Shown here one piece after another: positions 40,489 through 53,150 of a stretch of 64,000 nucleotides of DNA. The stretch is from an uncultured Flavobacteriaceae bacterium (GTDB lineage: Bacteria; Bacteroidota; Bacteroidia; Flavobacteriales; Flavobacteriaceae): assembly GCA_937944485.1 (NCBI GenBank), contig CALDYU010000001.1, positions 1 through 64,000 of the forward strand. Reading direction: 5' to 3'. The notes under the pieces were generated by a model that was not told the origin of the DNA, did not search any database, and was given only the letters and a program-made list of their open reading frames with translations. Made by a program: the position numbers and the translations under genes. The first letter of the stretch is position 1. Every line of letters begins with the position of its first letter.

Positions 40489-40695
40489 ATGGACTCAAAT
40501 TATATCAGACTTTTTATTGGCAGTAGTGTAGCGGCAGAGCGTATTGTTGATAATTTAAAAGAGATCGGTATTGTTGCCATTCTTAAAAATGAAGCTGAAT
40601 CAGCTCGTTTAGCTGGTTTTGGTAATGTAATGCAAGACAACGTAGAGGTTTATGTTCATAATAATGAGTTTGAGCAAGCTTCTTCAATATTGTAA
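40489..40695 (+). CDS. DUF2007-like small protein
   Basis: 68 aa; IRLFIGSSVAAERIVDNLKEIGIVAILKNEAESARLAGFG...VEVYVHNNEFEQASSIL. Confidence 0.8.
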   Translation: MDSNYIRLFIGSSVAAERIVDNLKEIGIVAILKNEAESARLAGFGNVMQDNVEVYVHNNEFEQASSIL

Positions 40696-40798
40696 TAACT
40701 TACCCTATTTTTAATAAAGTCAATTAATAAGACTATATTAATGACTTATTAAGCTTTTGCTGAAAACTAAATTATAGTTTTCCATAACGCATCGAGCT

Positions 40799-42010
40799 AT
40801 GATTTTACCAGAACTACATATTAAAGAGTCTCTACGACTCGAAGTACTTGACAAATACGATGTTCTTGACACCCCATACGAAGATTCATATGATAGCATT
40901 ACTGAGTTAGCATCTGAAATTTCGAAAATGCCTATTGCTTTAATCAGTCTTATCGACGAAAAGCGACAATGGTTCAAATCTCACCATGGCTTGGCCATTC
41001 GAGAAACGCCAAGGGAATATGCTTTTTGTGCGCATGCTATTAATTGCAAGAAAGATATTTTTGTGGTTAATGACTGTAGAACAGATCCACGTTTTAAAAA
41101 CAACCCTTTTGTCATTGGTGAACCTAAGGTTGTTTTTTATGCAGGTGTTCCGTTAATTGGTTCTGACAAATTACCATTAGGAACCTTATGCATTATTGAT
41201 AATAAACCTCGTCAAATAAATGCACAAGGTATTCAAGCACTTAAATTGCTTGCAAAGCAGGTAATGATTCTCTTTGAAAGCAAAAGGGTAACCAATGAAT
41301 TAAAACAATCAATTGTACATCTCAGTCGAAAAAATAAAGACTTAGATAAATTCGCTTTTACTATTGCGCATGACCTAAAATCACCGCTAAACAATATTGC
41401 TGCTATCAGTGAATTGCTATCAAAACAATATGATAATGAATTAGATACCGAAGGCCACGCATTAATAATGCTTATCAATAAGTCTTCAAAGAAATTGAAA
41501 GTGCTTATCAATGATATTTTAAATTATTATACCAATGAAAACAAAATGCACGAGGAAGTATCTGTGATACGTATCTCAGAATTTTACAATCAGTTGTTTG
41601 AACAATTTAATTATGAACCATCATTACATTTAAAGCTAGAAACGTCTATAAAAGATATCGTTACAAATAGCACCATGTTATATCAAATCATGGTCAATCT
41701 AATTTCTAATACGCTTCGTTACTCCGACAAAAAAAATATTACTAGTACGATTCGTGTTTTTGAGAAGTCCAGTTTTTACGAATTTCACGTAGAAGATAAT
41801 GGCCCAGGTATACCTGAACACTTGCATAATGCGGTATTTGATTTATTTAAGGTCGGAAAAAAAGTGGACAAAGATGGAAAAAAGGGAAAAGGAATAGGGT
41901 TAGCTACGGTAAAAAGGTTAGTTGAAAATTTAGGTGGTACTATTAAAGTCGTAAATGGCACTCGCAGCGGTTGTGCTTTTATATTTCAAATAAAGAAATT
42001 GCAAATATAA
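40799..42010 (+). CDS. GAF domain sensor histidine kinase
   Basis: N-terminal GAF; FAFTIAHDLKSPLNNIAA H-box; VEDNGPGIPEHL and GKGIGLATVKRLVENLGG. Confidence 0.93.
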   Translation: MILPELHIKESLRLEVLDKYDVLDTPYEDSYDSITELASEISKMPIALISLIDEKRQWFKSHHGLAIRETPREYAFCAHAINCKKDIFVVNDCRTDPRFKNNPFVIGEPKVVFYAGVPLIGSDKLPLGTLCIIDNKPRQINAQGIQALKLLAKQVMILFESKRVTNELKQSIVHLSRKNKDLDKFAFTIAHDLKSPLNNIAAISELLSKQYDNELDTEGHALIMLINKSSKKLKVLINDILNYYTNENKMHEEVSVIRISEFYNQLFEQFNYEPSLHLKLETSIKDIVTNSTMLYQIMVNLISNTLRYSDKKNITSTIRVFEKSSFYEFHVEDNGPGIPEHLHNAVFDLFKVGKKVDKDGKKGKGIGLATVKRLVENLGGTIKVVNGTRSGCAFIFQIKKLQI

Positions 42011-42034
42011 CTGTACCCTAATAGTTAAACGATA

Positions 42035-42976
42035 TCATAATTGATCTAAACTATCTTTCGCCTCAGTAAACTCACGTATCATATCTTCAATAATTTGTGC
42101 CGCCGGTTTAATATCATGTATTAACGTGGAAACCTGCCCTATTTCTAATTCGCCCTCATCCATATCACCTTCGAACATACCTCTTTTGGCGCGTGCACGA
42201 CCTAGCACTTGTTTTAGTTCTTCAACCGTAGCACCTCTATTATAGGCCGCCTGCACATCATTGTAAAACTTATTTTTTAATAAACGTACTGGCACCAATT
42301 CTTTCAGGGTAAGGTGCGTTTCACCTTCAGTGGTTTCAATTACTTTTTCTTTAAATAAATGATGCGAGGAGGCTTCATCACTAGCAACAAAACGACTACC
42401 AACTTGTACACCGTCCGCACCTAATATCATTGTCGCCAGCATTGCGCGTCCCGTTGCAATTCCTCCAGCAGCAATAAGGGGAGTTTTTATTTTTTCTTTC
42501 ACGGAAGGAATCAAGGTCAAAGTAGTTGTTTCATCCCGTCCATTATGCCCTCCAGCTTCAAATCCTTCCGCTACAATAGCATCTACACCCGCCTCTTGAG
42601 ATTTCAAAGCAAATTTCAAGCTACTTACTACATGTACCACAATAATTCCATTTTTTTGTAAGTGAGAAGTCCATGTTTTTGGGTTTCCCGCGGAAGTAAA
42701 TACAATCTTCACACCCATGGCAATAATAATATCGATCAATTTATCAATATCAGGATATAACATCGGAATATTTACCCCAAATGGTTTATCTGTAGCTTTT
42801 TGGCATTTTAGAATGTGTTCTCGCAATACTTCCGGATACATACTACCTGCACCAATAAGTCCCAAACCGCCCGCATTAGAGACAGCAGATGCCAATCGCC
42901 AACCACTGGTCCAGATCATTCCTCCTTGAACAATAGGGTATTGAATTCCGAAAAGTTGAGTTATTTTGTTTTGCAT
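42035..42976 (-). CDS. Nitronate monooxygenase family FMN protein
   Basis: 313 aa; IVQGGMIWTSGWRLASAVSNAGGLGLIGAG, EGFEAGGHNGRDETTT, GADGVQVGSRFVASDEA. Confidence 0.92.
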   Translation of the reverse strand: MQNKITQLFGIQYPIVQGGMIWTSGWRLASAVSNAGGLGLIGAGSMYPEVLREHILKCQKATDKPFGVNIPMLYPDIDKLIDIIIAMGVKIVFTSAGNPKTWTSHLQKNGIIVVHVVSSLKFALKSQEAGVDAIVAEGFEAGGHNGRDETTTLTLIPSVKEKIKTPLIAAGGIATGRAMLATMILGADGVQVGSRFVASDEASSHHLFKEKVIETTEGETHLTLKELVPVRLLKNKFYNDVQAAYNRGATVEELKQVLGRARAKRGMFEGDMDEGELEIGQVSTLIHDIKPAAQIIEDMIREFTEAKDSLDQL

Positions 42977-42981
42977 GCGAA

Positions 42982-44172
42982 TTAAGAAATTACTCCTGAA
43001 CCTACGAGCTCATCATTCAAGTACCAAGCCACAAATTGACCTTCGGTGATTGCAGATTGTTTTTCCTCGAAATCAACGTAAAGTCCGCCATCAATTTTAT
43101 AAAGTGTCGCTTTTTCTAACGCCTGGCGATAGCGAATACGTGCCATTACTATCATTTGTTCGTCACACTTCAACGCCACATCTGGGCGTACCCAATGTAT
43201 CTCTGAATCAGTAACAAAAAGTGTTCTGCGATACAAACCGGGGTGATTTTTTCCTTGTCCCGTATAAATGATATTTTCTTCAACATCCGTTTCAATAACA
43301 AATAAGGGTTCTTTAGTACCCCCAACATCCAGTCCTTTCCGTTGCCCTTTCGTAAAATAGTGCGCTCCTTGGTGCTCACCTACAACTTTACCATCCGCTA
43401 CTTGATAGATAGGTTTTTCAGCAGTGTAAGCTAACTCTTCTTCTTTCGTTTCAAATTTTGTTTTCAAACGATTAAATTGTTCTGCTTGTTTTGGCACTTC
43501 TACAATAACACCTTTTTTGGGTTTTAATTTTTGCTGCAAAAATTCAGGCAAACGCACTTTTCCAATAAAACAAAGTCCCTGAGAGTCTTTTTTGTCTGCG
43601 GTAATTAAATGATTTTCAGCTGCAATTTTACGCACTTCTGGTTTTTGCAGTTCTCCAATAGGAAAAAGTGTTTTAGCCAACTGATCTTGCGACAACTGAC
43701 ATAAAAAATAGGATTGGTCTTTATTATTGTCTGCTCCGGCAAGTAATTGGTAGGTTTCACTACCATCGGTATTTTTGATAATTCCCTTTCTGCAATAGTG
43801 TCCTGTTGCCACAAAATCGGCCCCAAGTTGAAGTGCTATTTTAAGAAAAACATCAAATTTAATTTCGCGATTACAAAGCACATCAGGATTTGGGGTTCGC
43901 CCCATTTCATATTCTTTGAACATATAATCGACAATACGTTCTTTGTATTGAACACTTAAATCAACTGTCTGAAAAGGTATCCCTAATTTTTCGGCAACTA
44001 TTAAAGCGTCATTACTATCTTCTAACCATGGGCATTCTTCAGAAATAGTCACAGAATCGTCGTGCCAGTTTTTCATGAAAAGACCAATTACCTCATACCC
44101 CTTTTGTTTTAATAGGTATGCAGCAACACTTGAATCAACACCACCGGAAAGCCCGACGACTACTTTTTTCAT
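42982..44172 (-). CDS. mnmA: tRNA 2-thiouridine(34) synthase MnmA
   Basis: [61 protein letters not shown]; start refined. Confidence 0.96.
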   Translation of the reverse strand: MKKVVVGLSGGVDSSVAAYLLKQKGYEVIGLFMKNWHDDSVTISEECPWLEDSNDALIVAEKLGIPFQTVDLSVQYKERIVDYMFKEYEMGRTPNPDVLCNREIKFDVFLKIALQLGADFVATGHYCRKGIIKNTDGSETYQLLAGADNNKDQSYFLCQLSQDQLAKTLFPIGELQKPEVRKIAAENHLITADKKDSQGLCFIGKVRLPEFLQQKLKPKKGVIVEVPKQAEQFNRLKTKFETKEEELAYTAEKPIYQVADGKVVGEHQGAHYFTKGQRKGLDVGGTKEPLFVIETDVEENIIYTGQGKNHPGLYRRTLFVTDSEIHWVRPDVALKCDEQMIVMARIRYRQALEKATLYKIDGGLYVDFEEKQSAITEGQFVAWYLNDELVGSGVIS

Positions 44173-44445
44173 TTCTTTTAAAAATTGGGCTACAAAAATA
44201 CGAAATAACCCAGACAACTATTATTTACGAATATGCGTCAATTAAAACTGCAATTAAGAAGTGGCAGGTAAGATAACTTTGTGCAGTTCGTCGATATAAT
44301 CAGGCGCATAATATCTCATACATCATTTAATTCATAGTTAGCATACAAAAATGAAGACTTGACAACTCAATTTTTTTTATTCTTTAAAAAGGGTACATCT
44401 TTACATCCCCAAATCTTACCAAACTTAACCTACTTATTGCTAAAA

Positions 44446-44467
44446 GCCCCAACAGTTTTGTTGGGGC
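44446..44467 (-). terminator. Intrinsic terminator downstream of yidC
   Basis: GCCCCAACAGTTTTGTTGGGGC hairpin flanked by AAAA/TTTTT. Confidence 0.85.
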
Positions 44468-44493
44468 TTTTTAATTTATAGGCAATTATATGA

Positions 44494-46377
44494 TTAGCGT
44501 TTGCCTGCTTTTTTCTGAGCTTCCGCTTGCTCCATCATTTCACGCATCTTACGTTGAAATTTACTTTCTTTTTTTGGTTTTTTCTTATTCTCTTGAATTT
44601 GCGCATGAATTTTATCATTATCTAAAATGAAGTTTTTTATCACCAACATGATGCCTATCGTAATCAAATTCGATACAAAATAATACAAACTCAATCCACT
44701 TGCATAGTTATTAAAGAAGAACAACATCATAAATGGCATGAGATACATGATAAATTTCATGTTCGGCATTCCTGGCTGGGTTGGCATATTCTGACCTGTA
44801 GTCATCATCATATAGAAGAAAATAGCAATCGATGCTAATATCGGAAACAAACTCACATGATCACCATAAAAAGGAATATCAAAAGGAAGTTGTGCGATAC
44901 TATCATACGAGGATAAATCATCGGCCCATAAAAATGATTTTTGACGCAGTGCGAACGAGGTCGGAAAAAACATAAACAAGGCGTAAAAAATCGGCATCTG
45001 TATTAAAGCCGGCAAACAACCGCTCATGGGGCTAGCCCCAGCTTTACTGTACAGCTTCATTGTCTCTTGCTGCTTTTTCATAGCATTGTCTTTATACTTT
45101 TCACCCAAAGCGGTAATTTCAGGTTTAAGCACTTTCATCTTCGCTTGCGACAAGTATGATTTGTAAGTCACAGGAGACATGGCTAATCGCACCAGTATTG
45201 TCATAACGACCACAGCGATACCGTAGGCCCAACCCGGACTCAAGAATCCGCTAAAAACAGAACTTAAAAATGAGTAAAAAGGAGTAAAAATATACCTATT
45301 AATCCAGCCGAATATTCCCCAACCAAAATATATAGTATCTTCTAATTCATAAGTATCATACTGACTCAAAACGGCAACATCTGCAGGGCCATAATACCAG
45401 TCTAGGTTTTCTGAAAACTCACCTCCTTCAAGGGTAATAGGTATTGATGCTCCAAAATTCTTAGTAAAAGCAACAGATTTACTCTCTTCTTCTACAAGAT
45501 TTTCAGAACTTAATTTAGCAGTTTTGAAATTCTTTTTCGTTGCTAGTATAGAGGTGAAAAAGTGTTGCTTATATGAAATCCATTGTACGTCTTCTTCTGT
45601 TTCTTCATCAGAACTTCCTGCAGATAAATAATCAATTTTACCAGCTTCAAAATTGTACATGACTTCTGTGTATCTATTTTCATACTGTACACTTTTATTA
45701 TGGCGAATACCTTTCAAGTTCCAATCTATTTGTATGGGCTGACTGGAGTTAATTATTCCGCTAATTCCTTGTGAACGAACATTAAAGCCAACCAAATACT
45801 CTTCTGGTTTCATTTCATATCGAAACTCCAAATATTTGTCCGCAGCCGCCTTGGCTTTCATAGAAAGCACCTGATTATCCCCATTTTGGGATAATGAAGG
45901 TTCAAAATACAAGTCTTTCGTATTTAAAACTCGATTATCAGTGGTAGTAAAGTTCAATCCGAAATCAGCATTGCCATCTTTTACCAAATAGATGGGTACA
46001 GAATCATAGGCATTATACTTCTTCATTCGCGCCTCAATAATTTGCCCGCCTTTATTACTTATTTCAAGATATAAGAGGTTGTTTTCTAATGTTGTAGTTC
46101 CTTCATTAGGTTGCGTATAACCAAAAGCACCAATCTTACTCTGATAGTTAGCAACGGCTACCGAGTCTTGTAAATTAATCGGTTTTGCCGTAGTAACTTT
46201 ATTTTCTTGTAACACATTTTCAGTGGCTTTCTGCTGTGCTTCAACCTGTTCTTGTTTTGCTTTTTCGGCCTCTAATTCTTCAGGAGTAGGCTTGTTTTGC
46301 CACAACATGTAAATGATTATGGCAAATATGAGGACAAAACCTATTAGCGAGTTAACGTCCAATTTTTTTTCTTCCAT
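44494..46377 (-). CDS. yidC: Membrane protein insertase YidC
   Basis: 627 aa; MSPVTYKSYLSQAKMKVLKPEI, SGCLPALIQMPIFYALFMFFPTS. Confidence 0.96.
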   Translation of the reverse strand: MEEKKLDVNSLIGFVLIFAIIIYMLWQNKPTPEELEAEKAKQEQVEAQQKATENVLQENKVTTAKPINLQDSVAVANYQSKIGAFGYTQPNEGTTTLENNLLYLEISNKGGQIIEARMKKYNAYDSVPIYLVKDGNADFGLNFTTTDNRVLNTKDLYFEPSLSQNGDNQVLSMKAKAAADKYLEFRYEMKPEEYLVGFNVRSQGISGIINSSQPIQIDWNLKGIRHNKSVQYENRYTEVMYNFEAGKIDYLSAGSSDEETEEDVQWISYKQHFFTSILATKKNFKTAKLSSENLVEEESKSVAFTKNFGASIPITLEGGEFSENLDWYYGPADVAVLSQYDTYELEDTIYFGWGIFGWINRYIFTPFYSFLSSVFSGFLSPGWAYGIAVVVMTILVRLAMSPVTYKSYLSQAKMKVLKPEITALGEKYKDNAMKKQQETMKLYSKAGASPMSGCLPALIQMPIFYALFMFFPTSFALRQKSFLWADDLSSYDSIAQLPFDIPFYGDHVSLFPILASIAIFFYMMMTTGQNMPTQPGMPNMKFIMYLMPFMMLFFFNNYASGLSLYYFVSNLITIGIMLVIKNFILDNDKIHAQIQENKKKPKKESKFQRKMREMMEQAEAQKKAGKR

Positions 46378-46437
46378 CTATATAAAGTGTCGTTTGGTAA
46401 TTCTATGATTTTTTATCTGCATCTAATTCTGAACAAG

Positions 46438-46445
46438 CAAATATA
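46438..46445 (-). promoter_or_regulatory. Candidate -7 element (TATATTTG on minus strand) upstream of yidC
   Basis: Exact TAnnTTTG match about 60 bp before the yidC ATG; TTTGG about 21-22 bp upstream, inside the pyrG 3' end. Confidence 0.4.
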
Positions 46446-46461
46446 TGTCCAAATGAGCAGT

Positions 46462-48141
<1,680 letters not shown>

Positions 48142-48152
48142 TCAAATAAGGG

Positions 48153-48389
48153 TCAGCCTTTCGGGAAATCTTTTTGGATTCTCCGAATTAAAGGCTCTAA
48201 TCCGTTAACCTTGATTTCGTGCATTGATCGAAGTAATATGCCTAATTTATCTTCAGGAAAACCCTTTTGATTGAACCACACCAAATATGGTTCGGGCAAA
48301 TCAACCAAATAACGTCCTTTATATTTTCCGAAAGGCATTCGATAGTGAGCAATTTCAATCAACTTATCTTTATCAGGACTTATATTCAT
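48153..48389 (-). CDS. DUF3820 family protein
   Basis: MPFGKYKGRYLVDLPEPYLVWFNQKGFPEDKLG; start refined to MNISPDKDKL. Confidence 0.85.
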   Translation of the reverse strand: MNISPDKDKLIEIAHYRMPFGKYKGRYLVDLPEPYLVWFNQKGFPEDKLGILLRSMHEIKVNGLEPLIRRIQKDFPKG

Positions 48390-48440
48390 ATGGATGTTAG
48401 AAAAAAATATATCTTTAGAAAACACAAATATACCACGAAA

Positions 48441-49310
48441 ATGAAGCGAAGAAATTTTATTGGCACTTCTGCCGTAGCGTCCGTCGGACTGCTCGCCTGC
48501 AAAACAACAGCAGCAATGCCTACGCAAACAGCTAAATTGAACAATAATTTAAAAGGTAATATTAATCACAGTGTATGTCACTGGTGCTATAGTAATATTC
48601 CTTTAGAAGATTTTTTAAAAAATATTAGCGATTTAGGTATAAGAGCCATTGATTTAATGGGCCCGAAAGAATGGCCATTATTAAAGCAATATGATATTCA
48701 TTGTGCCATGTGTAATGGGGCGGAAATTAGTCTTACTGAAGGATGGAATGACCCCAAGTACCATGAGACTCTCATTAAAAATTATACGGAGATGATTCCT
48801 AAAGTTGCCGAAGCTGGGTATACTAATCTGATTTGCTTTAGTGGTAATCGTCGTGGTATGGATGATGATACTGGCTTAGCGAATTGTGTCATGGGGCTAC
48901 GCCAAATTATGCCACTAGCCGAAAAACATGGCGTTGTTATTCAAATGGAACTTTTTAATCAAATAGATCATGCCGATTATATGTGTGATAGTAGCGCATG
49001 GGGCATTGCTTTGTGCAAAGCGCTGGGTTCTGAAAACTTCAAACTACTTTTTGATATTTATCACATGCAAATTCAAGAAGGTGACCTTATACGATCAATA
49101 CAAAATAATCACACCTATTTTGGTCACTATCATACCGCGGGTAACCCCGGTAGAAATGAAATAAACCAAACGCAAGAAATATATTATCCAGCTGTTATGA
49201 AGGCTATCGTGGCTACTGGCTACAAGGGCTATGTCGCTCAAGAGTTTATCCCTACTTGGGACGATAAACTGGCAGCTTTAAAAGAAGGGATCACTATTTG
49301 TGACGTTTAA
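48441..49310 (+). CDS. Hydroxypyruvate isomerase-like TIM-barrel protein with twin-Arg/lipoprotein-like signal
   Basis: MKRRNFIGTSAVASVGLLACKTT; LLFDIYHMQIQEGDLIRSIQNNHTYFGHYHTAGNPGRNEI. Confidence 0.9.
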   Translation: MKRRNFIGTSAVASVGLLACKTTAAMPTQTAKLNNNLKGNINHSVCHWCYSNIPLEDFLKNISDLGIRAIDLMGPKEWPLLKQYDIHCAMCNGAEISLTEGWNDPKYHETLIKNYTEMIPKVAEAGYTNLICFSGNRRGMDDDTGLANCVMGLRQIMPLAEKHGVVIQMELFNQIDHADYMCDSSAWGIALCKALGSENFKLLFDIYHMQIQEGDLIRSIQNNHTYFGHYHTAGNPGRNEINQTQEIYYPAVMKAIVATGYKGYVAQEFIPTWDDKLAALKEGITICDV

Positions 49311-49415
49311 TTAGCATATAAATTCGCAGAATATAGTATCTTTCTTTATTAAAACTTTACATTGAAAGATGGAGTAAAACCAATATTTTTATAAACCACT
49401 TAACATTAGAACATT

Positions 49416-49931
49416 ATGAAAAAAACAATTTATTTAAGCATTATATCACTATGTTTCTCTTCTTTGGTATTTGCACAAGAATTTGAAGTCGGTGATAATG
49501 TAGTATCTGCACATATCGGTATAGGAAGTTCCTTTGGTGTTGGTGGATCTGAAAGCATAGGTCTGTCTTTGAACTACGAACACGGCCTTTGGGATGTTGG
49601 TGATGATGTGGTTAGTCTTGGCGGATATTTAGGGCTTAAAACCTTTAATTTCAATGGGGCTATCGATGGTAAATTGACCTACACCATTATTGGAGCTCGA
49701 GGAGCATACCATTTCAATAGTTTAAATATCGACAATGTAGATATTTATGGAGGGGCTATGATTTCTTTTAACAATGTCTCCTTTTCGGGCCAAGGAAGTA
49801 ATTTTAGTAGTGCCCTAGGAGCGACTATTTTTGCTGGTGCGCGCTATTATTTTTCGGATAATTTAGCAGCATCAGTTGAAGTCGGATACGGAGTTGCTTT
49901 TCTAAACTTAGGGGTTGCTTTAAAACTCTAA
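49416..49931 (+). CDS. Outer-membrane beta-barrel protein
   Basis: 171 aa; signal MKKTIYLSIISLCFSSLVFAQ; Gly/aromatic-rich barrel strands. Confidence 0.7.
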   Translation: MKKTIYLSIISLCFSSLVFAQEFEVGDNVVSAHIGIGSSFGVGGSESIGLSLNYEHGLWDVGDDVVSLGGYLGLKTFNFNGAIDGKLTYTIIGARGAYHFNSLNIDNVDIYGGAMISFNNVSFSGQGSNFSSALGATIFAGARYYFSDNLAASVEVGYGVAFLNLGVALKL

Positions 49932-49962
49932 TAGTTAGTACAATAATTCAATAACCATGCTT

Positions 49963-50496
49963 TTATTCTTGTAAGAGTGTGGTTATTTTTTTTTGCCAAC
50001 GCTGTTGTGCTTCACGATCTCTAGAAAAATTGGTTTCATTATCATACTGATTCTGAAAATCATTAAGCGCTTGGTTGTTTTTTCTATATATCGCTTTCAC
50101 TCGTGCTTTGACATTACTATGGGTAAATACGGTGGTATTCAGTTTTTTTCGAAGCTTACGTGCAAATAACTCAGATATATCAAAGTGCAATTGTTCATGA
50201 CTTAAAATTACATCATCGCACAAATCAGGTTGATACCACGATTTATTTGGATAAAAATGAGTTTCTATTTTAAAATCGACTTCAAATTTATTTATGGTAC
50301 TCGACGTTGAAAATCGATAGGTAATTCCGCTTGCGGTAGTTGCCGCAGCTCGCGCGCCCTTGGGTGGCTTCGCTTTAAAATCACTCCAAGATAGGCGTTC
50401 ACCTGCACGCCAAGCAATAACAATGTCATCTTGTATAGGCAAAAAACTAATCAATGCCCATAAACCTAGAAGCAAATTATATTTTACAAATTCCAA
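49963..50496 (-). CDS. DUF922-like putative metal-dependent protease-fold protein
   Basis: 177 aa; LSWSDFKAKPPKGARAAATTASGITY and VILSHEQLHFDISELFARKLR. Confidence 0.75.
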   Translation of the reverse strand: MEFVKYNLLLGLWALISFLPIQDDIVIAWRAGERLSWSDFKAKPPKGARAAATTASGITYRFSTSSTINKFEVDFKIETHFYPNKSWYQPDLCDDVILSHEQLHFDISELFARKLRKKLNTTVFTHSNVKARVKAIYRKNNQALNDFQNQYDNETNFSRDREAQQRWQKKITTLLQE

Positions 50497-50891
50497 TGAA
50501 ATCTAATTTCTTTTTCGATATCGGGGTGTAAACTGTAATGTACAGGACAAGTATTAGCGGTATGTACTAAAACTTTACGATGCTTTTCAGAAAAGCTACT
50601 CGGTAAATGTAAATCAACTTCCAATTTAGAAATTCGTCGTGGATTAGAAGCCATGTGTTTGGTTACCTCAGCAAAAGCATTACGCAAATCTATTTTCAAC
50701 CCTTGAGCTTTAATACCCATCACTGTTAAAATACAACTTGCTAGGCCAGTTGCTACAGTGTCAGTAGGCGAAAAAGCTTGCCCTAAACCATTATTGTCAA
50801 TTGGAGCATCAGTAATAAATGTACTTCCTGAACGCAAATGCTCACATGAGGTTCTTAACTCTCCTGTATAAGTTACTTTAGACGTTATCAC
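50484..50891 (-). CDS. OsmC family protein
   Basis: 135 aa; GLGQAFSPTDTVATGLASCILTVMGIKA; NTCPVHYSLHPDIE. Confidence 0.9.
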   Translation of the reverse strand: MITSKVTYTGELRTSCEHLRSGSTFITDAPIDNNGLGQAFSPTDTVATGLASCILTVMGIKAQGLKIDLRNAFAEVTKHMASNPRRISKLEVDLHLPSSFSEKHRKVLVHTANTCPVHYSLHPDIEKEIRFHWNL

Positions 50892-53083
50892 TATTCTTCA
50901 ATTTCTTTAATCCTCATTTTATCAAAAGACATAAGATAAGAAGATTGGTTAAAATACCCCGAACTGTACTTCTTTTCGTAGTCAAATTTACTACCCGTAT
51001 AGCTTGTTTCACCAATTGAATTAGAGACTTCCATCAAATTATTTTTATACGCTAATTTCAATAATAGATCAAAGGTAAGATCAAACCCCCTTGTTGCGTA
51101 ACGATCGGGCTTGTTACCAAAACGTTTTCGGTAACGGTTCACAAAAGCTCCTGAAGTCACTTCACGATAAACCGATGGGTAGGTAAAATTTAAATTAGAT
51201 AAATGCGAACTAGAGATTACATCATTTTCGAAAGCCCTGTTATTCGTTGTGAACATTTTTACAAATACTTTTTTATCACTAAGCTCTATATCTAAAGGAG
51301 TATTATGAAACGCGTTTAAAATAGACGTTATACTGGCTGCCAATCTGTAATTATCGGTTTCTACAATGACCCAATTTTGCACATCTTCAACCAAATTTTC
51401 AGCTACCTTTTCTCTGTCGACTCCGATATTTTTTTCTTCTTCAATAACGTCTACTATTTTAGCATCAGGAAACCTAGAGATTATAGAATCTCTTAAAACT
51501 TCATTGGCCTTGTCCGCAATGACTATTATATTTTCATCAGTTCTTTTTTGCTCTATATGATTTAATATTTTTTCTTGAAGTACCTTTTTTGGCGAAAATG
51601 AAGAAAACACATTACTGAAACGCAACTCTTCTTGAGGCCGCATAGGTAATATTACGGGCACCTCATGAGCCAAAGCATTAGCAGCTACCAGCTTTATTGA
51701 AGGTGCATCTAAGGGCCCAATAATAGCGCTATACTTTGAAATGTCTTGACTAACTAATGCTGTTTTTGTTTTAAGTGCGCTATATGCATTATCAAGAGTC
51801 TTGATGTCAACCGAAACGCCCAATTCGGCAATAGAATCAGCAGCGATTAATGCCCCTGAATATAAGCCTAAAATCACTTGAAGACTTCTTGTTTTACGAA
51901 TTTTAGATTGCATGTTACTAGCATCATCTAGATTTAACCTATCTAAACGAAAAGGCAACATAAATAATAGTCGAGGTCTATTACTGGTTTGAATGCTATC
52001 TATTAAGTTAAACTTATCTAATATCAAAGTATTACGAATTTCAAAGTCGCCCTCTTGCTCTTTAGGCAATTTCAAAATCATACCTGCTTTTACTCCATCG
52101 CTCAAAGCAGGGTTCAATTGTACCAATTCTTTCCAAGTCATTCCGAATTTACGAGTGAGACGAAATTCGTTCTGCTTTGGTTTTACTTCATAAAAAATAA
52201 AATTATCAGTAGTTACCGCACCTAAATCTACTTTTTTTATCGGCAATCTGATAATCATACCTTCCTTCAAACCACCCTTTTCTTTAATCTCAGGATTGAG
52301 GTCCATGATCTCTTTAGCCGTCACATTAAATTCTTGAGTAACTCTAAAAATTCCAATTCCTTTCGGAACAGTATACGATCGATACAATTGTGTTTTCTGA
52401 CCTTCAACGGCATTACCACCTATCTTAGGAAGTTTTAGCTGATAACCTTCTGCTAAATAACTAGATTCTTTGGGCAAATCAGGGTTTAGCACTAACATAC
52501 TATCGATTGTAATACTGTACCTATGCGCTATACTCCAGCGTGTTTCTTTAGGAGCAACAGTATAGGTCTCAAAATTATTTTCATCAATTGCCACATTATT
52601 CTCAGGCTTTACGCTTTTATATTTTGGAATGCGAAGCACCATTTTCTTTTTCAACTGCATCGAATATAAAGCTCGGTTGTAACGCTTTATATCTTCTTCA
52701 GAAATTTTATACCGTTTAGCAATGCCATATAATGTTTCACGCTTTCGCACTTTATGCGAAGTGAAGCCAATAGGTTCCTCTTGGTCCTCTTTATTTACTT
52801 GCGTATTCGAGGTGCCCTTAGTTTCAGAAACACTTGGGGTACTTTGGCTCACGGTGCCGCTCACAGGGATAACTAATATGGTATTCGGTTTTAATTTTTG
52901 ACCAGCTTTGATCTCTTTATTATAAGCCAATATATTTTTAGGCGTTACCTTGTATTGCTTTGCAATTTGTTCTAAGGACTCTCCTTTTTTAACGGCATGC
53001 GTGGTAAACTTTTGAGCAGTTGCTTTGCATCCTACAAAAACAAATAATAGAAGAATTAGTATCTTTTTATAAACTTGATTCAT
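50891..53083 (-). CDS. LysM-repeat lipoprotein fused to a periplasmic-binding-protein-like domain
   Basis: Lipobox LLFVFVGCKATAQ; repeated LysM units (HAVKKGESLEQIAKQYKVTPKNILAYN, HKVRKRETLYGIAKRYKISEEDIKRYN, etc.); C-terminal PBP-1-like region. Confidence 0.88.
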   Translation of the reverse strand: MNQVYKKILILLLFVFVGCKATAQKFTTHAVKKGESLEQIAKQYKVTPKNILAYNKEIKAGQKLKPNTILVIPVSGTVSQSTPSVSETKGTSNTQVNKEDQEEPIGFTSHKVRKRETLYGIAKRYKISEEDIKRYNRALYSMQLKKKMVLRIPKYKSVKPENNVAIDENNFETYTVAPKETRWSIAHRYSITIDSMLVLNPDLPKESSYLAEGYQLKLPKIGGNAVEGQKTQLYRSYTVPKGIGIFRVTQEFNVTAKEIMDLNPEIKEKGGLKEGMIIRLPIKKVDLGAVTTDNFIFYEVKPKQNEFRLTRKFGMTWKELVQLNPALSDGVKAGMILKLPKEQEGDFEIRNTLILDKFNLIDSIQTSNRPRLLFMLPFRLDRLNLDDASNMQSKIRKTRSLQVILGLYSGALIAADSIAELGVSVDIKTLDNAYSALKTKTALVSQDISKYSAIIGPLDAPSIKLVAANALAHEVPVILPMRPQEELRFSNVFSSFSPKKVLQEKILNHIEQKRTDENIIVIADKANEVLRDSIISRFPDAKIVDVIEEEKNIGVDREKVAENLVEDVQNWVIVETDNYRLAASITSILNAFHNTPLDIELSDKKVFVKMFTTNNRAFENDVISSSHLSNLNFTYPSVYREVTSGAFVNRYRKRFGNKPDRYATRGFDLTFDLLLKLAYKNNLMEVSNSIGETSYTGSKFDYEKKYSSGYFNQSSYLMSFDKMRIKEIEE

Positions 53084-53150
53084 ATACTGTATTGGTTTAG
53101 GGGTCAAAGGTCAACTGTAATATTGATATTCATTGCTCATAACTTCAATA

